Shown here: one piece after another, positions 32,146-43,491 of the stretch
How positions within the stretch are numbered: the stretch's first letter is position 1
Layout of the letters: the number at the start of each line of letters is the position of its first letter
Assembly (NCBI GenBank): GCA_001465935.1
Contig: LNKV01000058.1
Coordinates: forward strand, 1-64,000
DNA length: 64,000 bases
Source of the DNA: Clarireedia homoeocarpa
Lineage: Eukaryota; Ascomycota; Leotiomycetes; Helotiales; Rutstroemiaceae
Direction: 5' to 3'
Translations under genes and position numbers: made by a program
The notes under the pieces: model-generated
Seen by the model: the letters and a program-made list of their open reading frames with translations, nothing else
The model's database searches: none
What the model was told of the DNA's origin: nothing

Positions 32146-33631
32146 ATGAGTAAGTCATTCTCAACTACTTCAAAAATTGTCCTCTTTCAACAAGCACCTA
32201 CTCATAGCGATTGATATAGGTTTAATGGTCCAGCAACAGGAACAAGTCGTAGAATCGGAGGGTCCACATGCCGTATCACGAAGCAGAACGATGAAGCACA
32301 ACCACTTCACGTGGAAAAGCCAGCTGTATGCGACCATCTTCAAATCATGGATCAATATCTTGCTCTTAGCCGCCCCAGTCGGCATCGCTATCCATTATGC
32401 TGGGGTAAACACGATCATTGTTTTTGTGGTCAATTTTATTGCCATCATACCTCTCGCAGGGATGCTGAGTTTTGCCACAGAGGAAATCTCCCTGCACGTT
32501 GGGGAAACCCTAGGTGGTCTTCTGAACGCCTCATTTGGGAATGCTGTAGAGTTGATCGTTGCGGTCATCGCTTTGGCAAAGGGAGAGGTCCTTATCGTAC
32601 AAACCTCATTGATTGGCAGCATCTTGTCCAACCTACTGTTGGTTTAGGCATGTGTTTCATTTTCGGTGGATGGAGAAGACCAGAGCAATTTTTCAATCAG
32701 ACGCTCGCCCAGACGGCCATTAGCATGCTAGCACTTTTGATGGCTGGTGTTATCATTCTGACTGCTTACAACTACGGGAGCACCACGGGCGCTTTGCACA
32801 TCGCAGCAATCTCTCGTGGAACGGCCATTATTCTTCTCACTGTCTATGCGGCGTATCTCTACTTTCAACTGAAAACACACCACGTCATGTTTGATGAGGA
32901 GAATCAAAAAGTTCCCAGGCAACCACCACGCAAGCCTGCGGTCCCACACAAGGATGCTGTGGCAGCTTTGGCCAAGGCTAGTGGTGCTACGGCTGCTGCA
33001 GCCGGAATACCATTCGTTGAAAGCAGACCAGATAGTGACAAGTTGTTCAACTCGGACGCCTGCAAAGTAGCCGATGATCCCAAGCCAGAGGAGCCGCAGC
33101 TACATCTTCTAGTTGCGTGGGCAACCCTTACAATCGTAACCGCTGTCATTGGACTTTGTGGAGAATTCATGGTTGACAGCATTGGCGCTTTGACGAAGAC
33201 GGGACACATCTCAGAGGAGTTTGTAGTTTTGATCTTACTCCCCATTGTCGGAAACGCCGCAGAGCATGCTACTGCTGTGACCGTCGCTTGCAAGGACAAG
33301 ATGGATCTCGCCATCGGTGTCGCGGTCGGTTCGAGCTTGCAAGTTGCACTTTTATTACTTCCATTGATGGTTGTCATTGGCTGGATCATGGGCAACGATG
33401 CTATGAATTTGAGCTTTGACGCGTTCCAAGTGTCCGTTCTGTTTGTGGCAGTCTTACTCGTCAACTACAATATTTCCAATGGCAGGAGCAACTGGATGAA
33501 GGGCATGCTTTTGAGTTGTCTTTATCTGTACGTGTCTTCCTTCCTAATGTATCAAAATCGTACTAATATACTGCATTAGTATTGTTGCTCTCTGCGCCCG
33601 GCACTATCCTACGACTGGAGCTGTTGTCTAG
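32146..33631 (+). pseudogene. Ca2+/H+ exchanger (CAX/Vcx1 family) with a 1-bp frameshift
   Basis: CAX proteins export Ca2+ into the vacuole in exchange for protons. The protein begins MVQQQEQVVESEG at 32225; a mini-exon ATGA (32146-32149) spliced to 32223 is also possible. The first CAX repeat reads FGNAVELIVAVIALAKGEVL then SLIGSILSNLLLV. The second reads IVGNAAEHATAVTVACKDKM then LAIGVAVGSSLQVALLLLPL; both carry the conserved GN(A)(V/A)E ion-binding helix. About ten membrane segments and an Ala/Pro-rich cytosolic loop are visible. After SNLLLV the frame hits TAG at about 32645, while the correct continuation LGMCFIFGGW lies in the +1 frame. One missing T in GGTTTAGG explains this. A final intron (33528-33579) leads to IVALCARHYP. 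Everything else is conserved, so the lesion is recent or a sequencing error. Confidence 0.8.
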
Positions 33632-34460
33632 ATCTCAAGCCACACCAGAATATCACATGTCCAATCAAGATGCTTCTGATAGGTACTGCGTGTGAGACAA
33701 AAGCGTATAATCAGATCGAACAATTGACTGACTTAGAATCTAAAGGTAAGGAGCTCCTTAAGGGAGTGAACGAGTGTTTATATACACATTCCAGATGTGC
33801 CTTCCAGCTGTAGCGACTGTAATCCTTGTATCTTCCTGCTCCTACCCCTGCTCCTTAAGGGAGCTTGTCTGTAGTGGCGGAAGAAATTTAAGCTGATCCG
33901 CCACACTGCGCCACAAATTTTTTCAGGTGTTGTCCTTCAGCGCGATAAGACCCTTTAATGGGCAAAGGGGAATGTAGCACTTGGTTCTGTGTGCATTTCA
34001 GACTGCGGCTCATCATTTAATCATTGGTAGAGCTACCGTCACTGATCAGATTCGATTTACAACCTACAGTATCACCATTTTATATTGATTGCAAGTTTTC
34101 GAGCATGAGAGACAAGTGAGGAAAGACTATAGGCAATTAAAACCACGGTTCTTAAGATTCTTTTTTATTATGTTTAAGCTCAGCGCAAAAACCCTATTGT
34201 TTGCATGGAAAATGTTACTAGAAATTTAACCTTCATTTGGGCAACCATCAAAATAGATCTATCAAATTTCACTTTGGAAGCCACATTTTGGTATTTAAAT
34301 AGTGCACCGCCCGTATACGGCCGTAGGCTGCGGCGGAAACCCAGTGCGTGTGACCCCACGCCCATATGGTTGGGGTCTCAATGGGTGGGTTGATGGCCTT
34401 GATGGGGACCCGGCGGAGGGGCAGAATTCCCAGAGACCCAACCCATTACCTAGCGGGTTG
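33632..34460. other. No supported gene
   Basis: Contains a palindromic motif (AGCTCCTTAAGGGAG) at about 33751 and again near 33850 in related form, perhaps a MITE remnant, and G+C-rich repeats at 34310-34440. No gene is supported. Confidence 0.3.
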
Positions 34461-34752
34461 TGTGAGAATGGTGGCATTCAGACTTGAGTGAAGGCATTTG
34501 GAGATCGTCGTATCAGAGCGACATCAAGGAGAATGAGGGCATCCGGACTTTAGTGATGGCATTCGGAGATCGTCGCATCATGGTGCCATCAAGGCTCCAT
34601 CAGAGGCTCCGAAGACAACACTGCTTGATGATTCACATTTCTAGCATTTTCTCTGTTTTGCCACATATTGAGGATATAAATCCTCTTCTTTTCTATATAA
34701 TTTAGCTCTTCAGATAAATCAATCTTATGCATTCTCAGCTCAGAATCTTACA
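34461..34752 (+). repeat. Solo LTR, family 3 (TSD GGTTG)
   Basis: A 292-bp unit begins TGTGAGAATGGTGGCATTC and ends CAGAATCTTACA, with identical 5-bp flanks GGTTG (34456-34460 and 34753-34757). Internally it has two imperfect copies of a ~70-bp segment (GGCATT(T/C)GGAGATCGTCG). A reverse copy lies at 36039-36255. Confidence 0.85.
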
Positions 34753-36038
34753 GGTTGCCAAGAACTTATGGATTACCCATTACCCACTACCCATACCCAC
34801 TAATTTCCACAACAAATTTTAATTCAAGTGATAGGAGCAATCTATCCGTCGTTGTTCCTATAGCTAGTCCTATAGCTAGTACTACTAAACTCTTTTGGCC
34901 ATTTCCCATCTGGTAATGAGTTACGCAGTGGGTTCTGCGCAACCCATAGGTGGGATATCCCGTTATCCCATTACCCACCAGACCCCTGGGGCCCCACGCC
35001 GTAGCCTATACCGCCATTTGCACACATTACAGCCTTTAAGTTCTGTGACCCATTGCACGCACTGGTAGTTGGATCTATGGTTGTAGGTGTTGATAGGTTT
35101 CAAAAGTTGACAGGTAGAATAGTGCCTGTAAGCTTGAGAGGGACTTAATAACTAAATGTAACTTTGACTTGATTCAATTGTGCTACCTATTTTACAGTGA
35201 TAAAGGACTGCATATATATATATTGTAAAATGGTCGAAGTGAGAGTACGTGCATCCCAATAGCACGTGTAGAGGGAGATCCACGGGGTAGTCATCCAGTA
35301 CTACACTACTTGGTCTTCAAAGAGAGGTAAAACGATCATGCCATTCTTAAAACTAATTGGGAGCCAGTCCCTTATATACTATATAATTTAAGCTAGTCTT
35401 AAAAGGGTGTTTGCACGTGCCTTACAATATATATATATAGCCCTACGTGCATCGCCACAGTGTTGATACCTGCTCTATATGTAGGCCTATCGCTAATTAG
35501 CTCCTCCTTCAGGCCTATATTACATCCTTCAGGCCTATTGGGCCTTCTTGATTGGCCTAGGAGGCTCAACAGTAGGCAACTCAATGATACAGGAATACTA
35601 CGTGGAAAATGTTTTATCTATTTCTATCAATCAATGAGTTACTAAAAACACATTCTATTAACTAGAAGTTGTGCTTGTTTTAAAGAGATGGAGATCTACA
35701 ACTTTCATATTGTAGAAGTAAAGCTAGGTTAGCACAAAGGTACAAGTAAGCCTACAACATTCGAACCCTATGTCTTCACTTGGGAGCCTAAATTTACTTT
35801 AGCAAAGTTTTTTATCTATTTAATCACATGGAACGACTAAAAAGATCATAAATTTCTTTGTGGAAGCGTTGTTACCAACCCATCATTAGCTATGTTTATA
35901 TCCATACTTACGACATATCTAGGAACTGATGAATTGCTTTTTTTCCGCTGCGCTGGTTAATGTAAGAGTGTTCACAATGAAGATGAAACCATTTAAAATT
36001 AACAGATTGTGAAGAAACTCTTAGAGTCTCATGTTATC
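34753..36038. other. No supported gene; repeat debris
   Basis: Short repeats of ACCCATTACCCAC (34770-34800, and reversed at 34955-34980) and of CAGGCCTAT (35510-35540) are present. No protein-coding signal was recognised. Confidence 0.3.
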
Positions 36039-36255
36039 TGTAAGATTCTGAGCTGTAAATGCATAAGATTGATTTATCTGAAGAACTAAATTAAACGAAA
36101 ACAGAGGGTTTATATCCTCAAGAAGTGGCAAAAATGAGAGAGGGGTAGAATCATGAATTATCAAGCAGGTTGCCATGTGGATCCCACAGTGGCACCCTGA
36201 TTTATGAGCATCTTCGAATGCCCTCATTGTAACTCCGAATGCCTACATTCTCACA
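36039..36255 (-). repeat. Solo LTR, family 3, reverse copy
   Basis: The reverse complement begins TGTGAGAATG and ends AGAATCTTACA. It matches the copy at 34461 but is shorter by ~75 bp (one internal repeat missing). The flanks are TTATC (36034-36038) and CTATC (36256-36260), a 5-bp duplication with one mismatch. Confidence 0.8.
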
Positions 36256-37007
36256 CTATCTCATCTCAATCTCAGTCGTCCAAATCAAGCATTTTGTTGG
36301 ATCCTCTAAAGTGGGGTACGTGGGGCAGGTGCCCACTACCTTAAACTGAACATTGCAGTGATCCATTAGGTTTACGAAGCCTAAGGCAATAGGCCTGAAA
36401 GGCCTATAAATATAGCTAGTCCTTCCCACTGTAGATAGCCATCAACAAGTCCAATAAGTCAAGCAACGAGTACCTTATGATTGAAATCTTTAAAACCTAT
36501 AAGCACTACGCTTAGTGCATTACCCACTGAAAACCGCCAAAACATTTGCTTCCAGCTTAGTTTCTGCAAGTGTGTTTGCATTGTACATAGTTGGCACCTT
36601 GGACGGTGACGACAATTCCGATGCTCTTGTTACGCGTCGAGCTTGATAGAACAAACTTGAAGGGGTGTGGAGGCCATTTTTGGCGACAGCGACTAAGGAC
36701 TTATATGATGCATGTGTTTTCGGGTTGCTTGCACGTCTACAGAACTTGCCGGGCTTAGCTTCCCTAAACAGACCCACGTGCTGGGCACAATCATGTTCCT
36801 TGAGATAATCCTCGACTTCTCTACACAGAATGGTTTCAGGAATTGTCTGCTCCGAACCTGTCTTCTAGAACAAACACCAGAACTTATTATTGCACTTGAG
36901 TAAGTCTCTATTACTACGTCCGTGATTATTACATGGAGCTGCTGGGACATGCGATTCAAGCTTGCGTTGCAGATAACGTGGCTTGGGTGGACAACGGTGA
37001 AATTACG
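36256..37007. other. No supported gene; 3' flank of the Scm3-like gene
   Basis: Frames at 36520-36959 are open on both strands but no domain is recognised. Parts read like coding sequence (for example FLEIILDFSTQNGFRNCLLR on the plus strand), so a decayed gene is possible. Confidence 0.3.
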
Positions 37008-38495
37008 CTAGATAAGGACTACAAAACTAGATGCCTGTTTGACCACCACGTCTAATGATCCTTCCGGTGGATTTGTTAACCAGTGTAGCCCTTTGTCGTA
37101 GAATTGCTTTCGGTAGCGATCGCGATAGGATATTGCTGTATGATTTGGCTGTAAAAACGTTAGCAAAGTCACCTATGAGATGTTTGTGACTAACATGTGT
37201 TTTGGCATGTTCTTTCCAAACACTATTATCTCTGGCCCAAAGCGGCCTACCTTGCTTACGCGCTTCTCGTACACTATTCAAGAGCGCCTCGTCGTCATCC
37301 GGCGTAAATGGATGTTTGACTACTACGTCTAATGATCCTTCCGGTGGATTTGTTAACCAGTGTAGCCCTTTGTCGTAGAATTGCTTTCGGTAGCGATCGC
37401 GATAGGATATTGCTGTATGATTTGGCTGTAAAAACGTTAGCAAAGTCACCTATGAGATGTTTGTGACTAACATGTGTTTTGGCATGTTCTTTCCAAACAC
37501 TATTATCTCTGGCCCAAAGCGGCCTACCTTGCTTACGCGCTTCTCGTACACTCTTCAATAGCGCCTCGTCATCATCCGGCATAAACCGAGTACCTTTCTT
37601 CGATTCTAATTTTCTCCCCGGCGAAGATGCCTGGATAAGACAGTCAGCATATCATTTTCGATGTTGAGGAGAAGCACAAAAATGGAAAAATTCTCACCAA
37701 GTTGCCGTGTCTTGTCGAAACCTGAACTAAATTGTTGTTGCCAGATTTTGCACATAGCAATTCCCCGTGTGGATTTTTCCGCCGGCGTCCACGCTTTTGA
37801 GATATTTCAGGAGCCCATATAGAAGTCGCTCTTTCCGGCGAGTATGGGCTATCGTTGTCAGACCTATAAGATACCGTACTTGAAGAAGGCTGCTTCCTAT
37901 GCGCAAACATTGGCTCTCTTGCAAGTTGATGCACTTCCGTCATACTTGAGTTTTGTGCATTTCGTGCAAGATATTCAACAATCTGTGGTCCTACGTGACC
38001 TCCAAAAATTGACATTATATCTGCTTCTCTGGGTAGGTCGCATTCGATATATTCTCTTGGAACTTCCGTCACAACCTTCCCTTCCCCGACATACTTCTCA
38101 TTTCTGCCATTTTGCATGCTCTCAAGGTGGCCATTGTTCACCACTATTTCACCGGTCACAATATCGATGTCGTCACCAACACCGGTGAAGTCCCGTCCGT
38201 ATTTGGCAAAAATTGCCTCAAATTTGGCCTTCGTCTTGCTTTGTAACGATACCCGTGTGTTGTGCAGCATAGCGTCTGGATGCTCTCCTACGCTCAGCCT
38301 AATATCATCCTCATCATCCTCATCATCCTCATCATCCTCATCATCCTCATCATCCTCATCATCCTCATCATCCTCATCATCCACATCATCCTGATTATAG
38401 TTGCCACCTTTGTTATCGTCTTTGTGATTGTGGTTAAATAAAACGCATGACCGTCGCGAAGAGATAGCCTTGCGAGGAATATACATTTCGTACAT
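37008..38495 (-). CDS. Scm3/HJURP-like centromere protein with two Myb domains (442 aa)
   Basis: Scm3 is the chaperone that brings centromeric histone CENP-A to chromatin; long fungal forms also carry AT-hook and Myb domains. Exons are 38495-37698, 37630-37472, 37425-37195 and 37148-37008, all joined in frame. Order: an Asp/Glu run (about residues 40-65); the Scm3-like segment KFEAIFAKYGRDFTGVGDDI then DIVTGEIVVNNGHLESMQ; an AT-hook-like KRGRRRKN; and two Rap1/TERF-type Myb domains. Each Myb domain reads PDDDEALL(K/N)SVREARKQGR, WKEHAKT(H), then HTAISYRDRYRKQFYDKGLH. The two domains and their 46-nt introns come from a direct 277-bp duplication. I cannot tell whether this is the essential Scm3 gene or a paralogue; the start at 38495 is the first ATG in frame. 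Confidence 0.72.
37036..37585 (-). repeat. 277-bp tandem duplication, Myb exon plus intron
   Basis: Positions 37036-37308 and 37313-37585 are nearly identical, with only a few differences such as gtacactattcaagag versus gtacactcttcaatag. The copies include the whole 46-nt intron. The period of 277 is not a multiple of three; the protein stays in frame only because the intron is removed (231 coding bases, 77 codons, are added). Confidence 0.9.
38305..38390 (-). repeat. Acidic-tract microsatellite
   Basis: A repeat of the 9-bp unit tcatcctca (plus strand) encodes the Asp-Glu-Asp run of the Scm3-like protein. Such tracts vary in length between strains. Confidence 0.85.
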
Positions 38496-38799
38496 TTCGT
38501 GATTTGGTTAACAAAGGAATTCGTGTCCATAAAATGTGAAATTGATTTGTTTAGATTTTCACGAGTTAGCGTATATACTGGATATTAGATACCTGCACCA
38601 GTTTCAAGTCTGCTTTGCACCTCAAATCAATTGGCGTGGTCCAAGAACAGTATATATGTTTATGTAGAGAGAACATGTTATTGTAATTTTGTTTCTCCCT
38701 TATAAAGGACTATTTATACTACGGCTACGGCGGCATATGCCTAAAGTTACGCATGCTATATGCCTAAGGCACTAGGCAGTAAAGTTTGAGGTCGATCTA

Positions 38800-41095
38800 T
38801 ACATGTGAATAGGATATGTTCAGCTGTCTCTAGTCCTTGTCCGCATAGGCATTCCCAGAAATCAATCCCAGGGACCCTGCCTGAGGCTAGGAACCACCGT
38901 AGGCCAATCGTACCAGTTCTGGCTTGGAAGAGTACTGAGCTTTCTGCCTTCCGGAGCCGATCATACAGTTTAAGGTTCTTGGGCTCAGGCCGAGCGTGTG
39001 CTGCGACGCTTTCCGGCCAGCTTATTATACTTGCCTGTTCCTAGAGCCATCGGGCTCTCCATTCTGCTAGTACTGCTCTTTTTCCCTGGCTTCCCTGCTC
39101 CTTTCCGTTTGCCCAGCTGATCCTGTCGGTGATCGGAGCTTGCTCCTGTCTCCCTGTTTTATGTCTGCGGCGCCTAGCGATCCGTCGCTCGATCATTCTA
39201 CATTGCTCTTTGAGGTACTGCCCTACTGGCGAGGAGTAGGTCCTCCGGATATGCTTTGCATATAGCTCCTTGCAATAGAGCTCTATTGGTGGTACGAAGG
39301 CGTCCTTCTCAATCTCGCTAACTGGTGTAGCTCGATAAGCACCGGTTACGATCCTAAGTCCTTGGTTCTGGAGCTTGCTAATCTTTTGGGCAAATACGCC
39401 CCCACTCGGCTTGGTCCGATCGAGCCATATTGCTGTGCCATATGTGATAACTGGTCGGACTGTTGAGCAGTAGAGGAGCCTTGCCCTTGTGAAAGAGGCT
39501 CCCCAAGTTGAGGCTGCTACCCGCCTTAGTGTGCCTAGTGCTGCTTGGCTCTTCTGCTGTGTGATCTTTGCGTGTCCTTGCTACTTGAGCTTCGGGTTGA
39601 GGCATACTCCTAATACCCGAACCTCAGTTGAGGGGAGCCTCTCGGCTCCTCCTACCTGGATCGAGGCTTGCAGATTATGTTTCTTCCTTGCTGTCGTGAA
39701 GTGGATTAGCTCGTACTTATGGGGAGCGAATTGCATCCCATGGCGGCAGGCCCATTTTATGCACCGTTCGTGGACTTGGCTAAGGTTTGTACAGTTCTGT
39801 TCGGTGCTCTTACTATAAGCTAGTAGATTGAGATCGTCTACGAAGCCGATGGATATGAACCCCCTGGTTCGGTCTATCTGCTATCCTGAGTAGCTCGTCG
39901 ATATAGAGTAGGAACAGAATAGGTGAAGGTGGTGATCCTTGTGGGAGCCCTGCTATGATCGGAAACTTTGGCGTCTCTTTTCCGTTGATTATTAGTGTTG
40001 TTGTCCTTCCTTCTAGGAAGCTCTGTATCAATTGTTGTAGCGACTTCGGGAAGCCTAGCTTCTTGACTATTACCACCAGACACTCGTGGTTGACTGTCTG
40101 GAATGTCCCTGAGATATCTAAGGACAGTAGTGTAGCTACCTGATCTTTACCCCCTCCCCAGACCGTCCGTACCATACTTGTAAGTAGCTCGAGGGCAGTG
40201 CCTGTGCTTCGCTCAACTCTAGTTCCCATCTGGCTGGGGTGAAGTAGATTATGGGCTTCTATAGCCTCCCTGATCCGCTTGGCGACTAGCTTCTTGACTA
40301 CCTTGCCAATAGTTTTAAGTAGAGTGATCGGCCACCAGGCACTCGGGGCTTGATAGGATTCTTTCCCTGGTTTGCGTGGTATGACTGTTCTAGCTGTCTT
40401 CGGATAGCTAGGTAGGTGCTTGAGCTGTAGGCTTGCATTTGCTAGTAGCGAGAAGGCCCGACCGATTGGCTCTCCCAAGGCCTTGAGGAAGTGGAAGGGG
40501 ATCTCGTCACTCCCTGGCGCCGATTTAGAGGAAAATTAATTTAAGATACTCATGATCTCCTCATAGGTAGTACTACGCTCAGTGTCAAACTCCTCTCGGT
40601 TGAGCTGATTAGGGATATCAGACAGATCAGCCTCGGAGGTCGGGAAGAATTGTTCTATCAGGGCCTGGGTCTTAGCTTCGAATGTGTCTGCTAGACCACT
40701 TTTTGTTCGGAGGAAGTGTATCTGGGTTGGGGTGCTATTTCCGTTTTTACTCCACCTCGCCAGCCTCCATAGCCCGTCGCCTTGTGCTTCCTCGTCGATG
40801 AACTGGTGGAAGCTAGCCTGTTTCGATTGCCTGATTACTTCAGCTCTTACTGCGCTAAGTCTCCCTGCCTCTAATCAATCTGCTTAGTGCTTAGTCTGTA
40901 GCCATCTTCGTTGTGCCCTTTTAGCTTCTCTTACCGCTTCGGCTATCTGTGGGTTCCACTATGGCTGTGCATAGCAGGAGACTCTCTGTAAGGGGACCGA
41001 CTTATTAAGGATCGATGTGATCGTGCTTTTGATAGGTAGTGAGCATATCTGTCGAACTCGGCCTCATCAAAATTATTGGTGTTTAATAATTGTAC
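38800..41095 (-). pseudogene. Fungal LINE (non-LTR retrotransposon) ORF2 fragment
   Basis: The minus strand encodes part of a reverse transcriptase: GKVVKKLVAKRIREAIEAHN, then LLSLDISGTFQTVNHECLVV with catalytic region A (altered), then IAGLPQGSPPSPILFLLYID. A frameshift occurs before the FVDD box (GFVDDLNLLAYS-like, at about 39830). The C-terminal part has KNLKLYDRLRKAESSVLFQA and a Cys motif near WECLCGQGLETAEHI. Upstream, frames up to about 41095 still resemble the same ORF (SAPGSDEIPFHFLKALGEPI). No endonuclease domain is seen, so it is 5'-truncated, as LINE insertions often are. Frameshifts and stops show that it is inactive. Confidence 0.75.
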
Positions 41096-41118
41096 TGGGT
41101 CTCCTGGATATACTTTTA

Positions 41119-41272
41119 CTTGGTCTCAAGGATAAAGAATTCCCCCCTAGTCGCTCCGCACTCTAAATTTCGACCAATAATATAACGCCGACAATGTCTG
41201 TCTGCTAATTGATTGATCGCCAAATACAAGCCACAAGAATAAGGGGTCAAAGTATTTATCCTTGAGACCAAG
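41119..41272. mobile_element. 154-bp TA MITE, family M1
   Basis: The inverted ends CTTGGTCTCAAGGATAAA and TTTATCCTTGAGACCAAG are perfect complements over 18 bp and are flanked by TA (41117-41118 and 41273-41274). There is no coding capacity. Other copies are at 63344-63499 and 63882-64000. Confidence 0.85.
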
Positions 41273-41458
41273 TATCTCACATACTGTGGTCAGGCTTTTT
41301 CCGCGGGCGAAGGCTCTCAGTAGGAAACGTCCCATTCGCGGGCTGACTACTTGGTCCCAAGCATACCAACAGTGGGTGTCAGAATTCCGTGCGCACGGAT
41401 CATAAGCGGTGATATCGTCATTTCAGTGATTCTTGATTAATTAACTTCAACTACAACC

Positions 41459-42720
41459 ATGGCGCCACCAACACGTTTGAGACCCTTTAGAACACCTTCT
41501 TCTGTGCCTCTTGGAGGTAGAGAAGCTGATACCCCAAGGAAAACCCAGTTCTTTAATGCCCTGGCGCGTGAGGGTAACTCTAAGGCCCTTCGTACAATCG
41601 CACGTGAATGCTGCATCGCAGAGTCGACAGGACGGAAATGGCGCCAACAATACTTAGATATGGGAGAGGAGGCAAAGCGGCATACACGGCAGAGGTCTAA
41701 AGTCCTTGGACGTAACTCGAGAGTTACTAAATCGATGTGTAAGATGTTGGTTTCTCCGTCCAAAAATCCAGTCCGCAAACAGCCAATTGATGCTCAGATT
41801 GAATACCACAAAATACCTGTCAAAAGGCGCCAACTACAACGGAAACTGAAGGAGAATACTAAGCAGGGTGGGAGGTATCTTTGTGCCTTTATAAAGAAGG
41901 TTATTTCCCCAAAAATCATGAAGACCGGACGATCTATGGGAACGAGCATTTGTACGACGAAGTATTTGGCTTTTGGGATCATATAGTCTTTACAGACGAA
42001 GCACATATAGACCCTACTGCACAGAGTAAAGGCAGAGTACTCCGAGAGCAAGGAACTCGCGATAAGCTAGAGAATATGGAAGAAAGACCTCCCTTCAAAG
42101 GTATCCGATTCCACATTGCTGTATGGATTAGTTGGTGGGGGAAAGCAGAGAAATTGAGATTCTATAATGACGAGGAGGACAAATTAGAGCAACCTCCTAT
42201 GCCCCCGAACCCTCGTCGACGTCCAACGACTAAAACAGAGGAGGAGTATCGCCATCGATTAGTTGAGTGGGAAGCTCCTAAGCCACATGCCCGGGATATC
42301 AAGGTTCAGGACAATTCAATGGCTCAAAAGTACTATATAGAGAACCTAATACCTGTCTACGTCGATGCTATCGAAAAAATGCGTTAAATCGACAACAAAT
42401 TGTGGTATCTCTTGAAAGATGGTGACCCGTCACATGGTATACGGAAAGCTGGACTAGCAGAGGAATATAAGAGGGCTTACAACGTCCAAAACCTTCGCCA
42501 TCCTGCTCAGAGCCCTGATCTTAATTCTATAGAAAGTATTTGGGCCATTATTAAGCAAAGGTTGCGGAAATGAATCTTTGATTCCGAGGATGAGATGAAA
42601 CAGGCATTACAAGAGGAATGGGACAAAATCACTATGGAGGAGATCCGCCACCGCATTTCTGACATGCCCAGAAGATGCACTGAGCTCGTACGATCAAAAG
42701 GAGGTCCTATTCGAGGTTAT
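41459..42720 (+). pseudogene. Tc1-like transposase of element A, broken
   Basis: It begins MAPPTRLRPFRTPSSVPLGG and has a helix-turn-helix region with ARECCIAESTGRKWRQQYLD. A frameshift near 41900 leads into FTDEAHIDPTAQSKGRVLRE (first Asp). A TAA at 42385-42387, then LLKDGDPSHGIRK (second Asp), SPDLNSIESIWAIIKQRL (Glu), a TGA, and a tail ending GGPIRG follow. About 35 residues separate the second Asp from the Glu. Its last codons coincide with the insertion point of the 42722-49332 element. It is related to the transposases at 17132-18298 and 50133-51405. Confidence 0.75.
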
Positions 42721-43491
42721 ATAGTAGAGTTCGATTCCGGCTTCCTCTTTGTACACTCTCTTAGTTTTAGATAAGCCACAGGACCAAAAAGCACTAGACT
42801 AATTATAGTTAGCTGTTTCTTTGTCACCATATTGTAGCCTGACAGTATATGCCGCTGCTTTGAAGAAGCAGAGGGCTTTTGTGTCATCATGTTAGCCTGA
42901 GGATATAAGGTTATAGAGCTGCCTTCATTTGCTGACTGAATCAAGAAAGTTATTTATTATATGATCTGCCCTTTTTCCTTTCGATATACAGTACTAACGT
43001 CTGTCCCTGCGTAGCGAGACGCACCCTGTCACGAGACGAATCTATAGTTTTGGAATCATAAATCTTTTCTTAGTAAGTCTTCGAAGTTGTTATTAACATG
43101 CTACTTTCTATAACTATTTGTCCCTAAGGAAATCACTTAGCAATAAGAAAAAGACTGTATTTGGTCATGCTATCGATCGTTTTAATGATGCTATCGATCG
43201 CTGCTTCGGCTGTTCCCCCTGCTTAATCGCGACTATTAGAGTTTCTTTAAAATTCGGAGCAATTAGGGAAAATTCCTATAACGAAAGACTATAGTTCCAA
43301 ATTTTGAAAGACCTAAGAGCGGAAAAGAATGGAGTCCGGGAGTTTCGTCATTGCGAGGAGAGGGGGGCAACGTGTTTCGGTGCTTAGTAATGTGTATTAA
43401 CCTAATCAAAATATACTATGTTCACACCCCGACTCGCTATATTCAATTTAGCCATGGTTCGCAGGCATGATCACGTGCGTGGCGTCGAATG

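Noticed and set aside
38116..38394. Plus-strand poly-Ser ORF
   Set aside because: Antisense of the acidic microsatellite in the Scm3-like gene.
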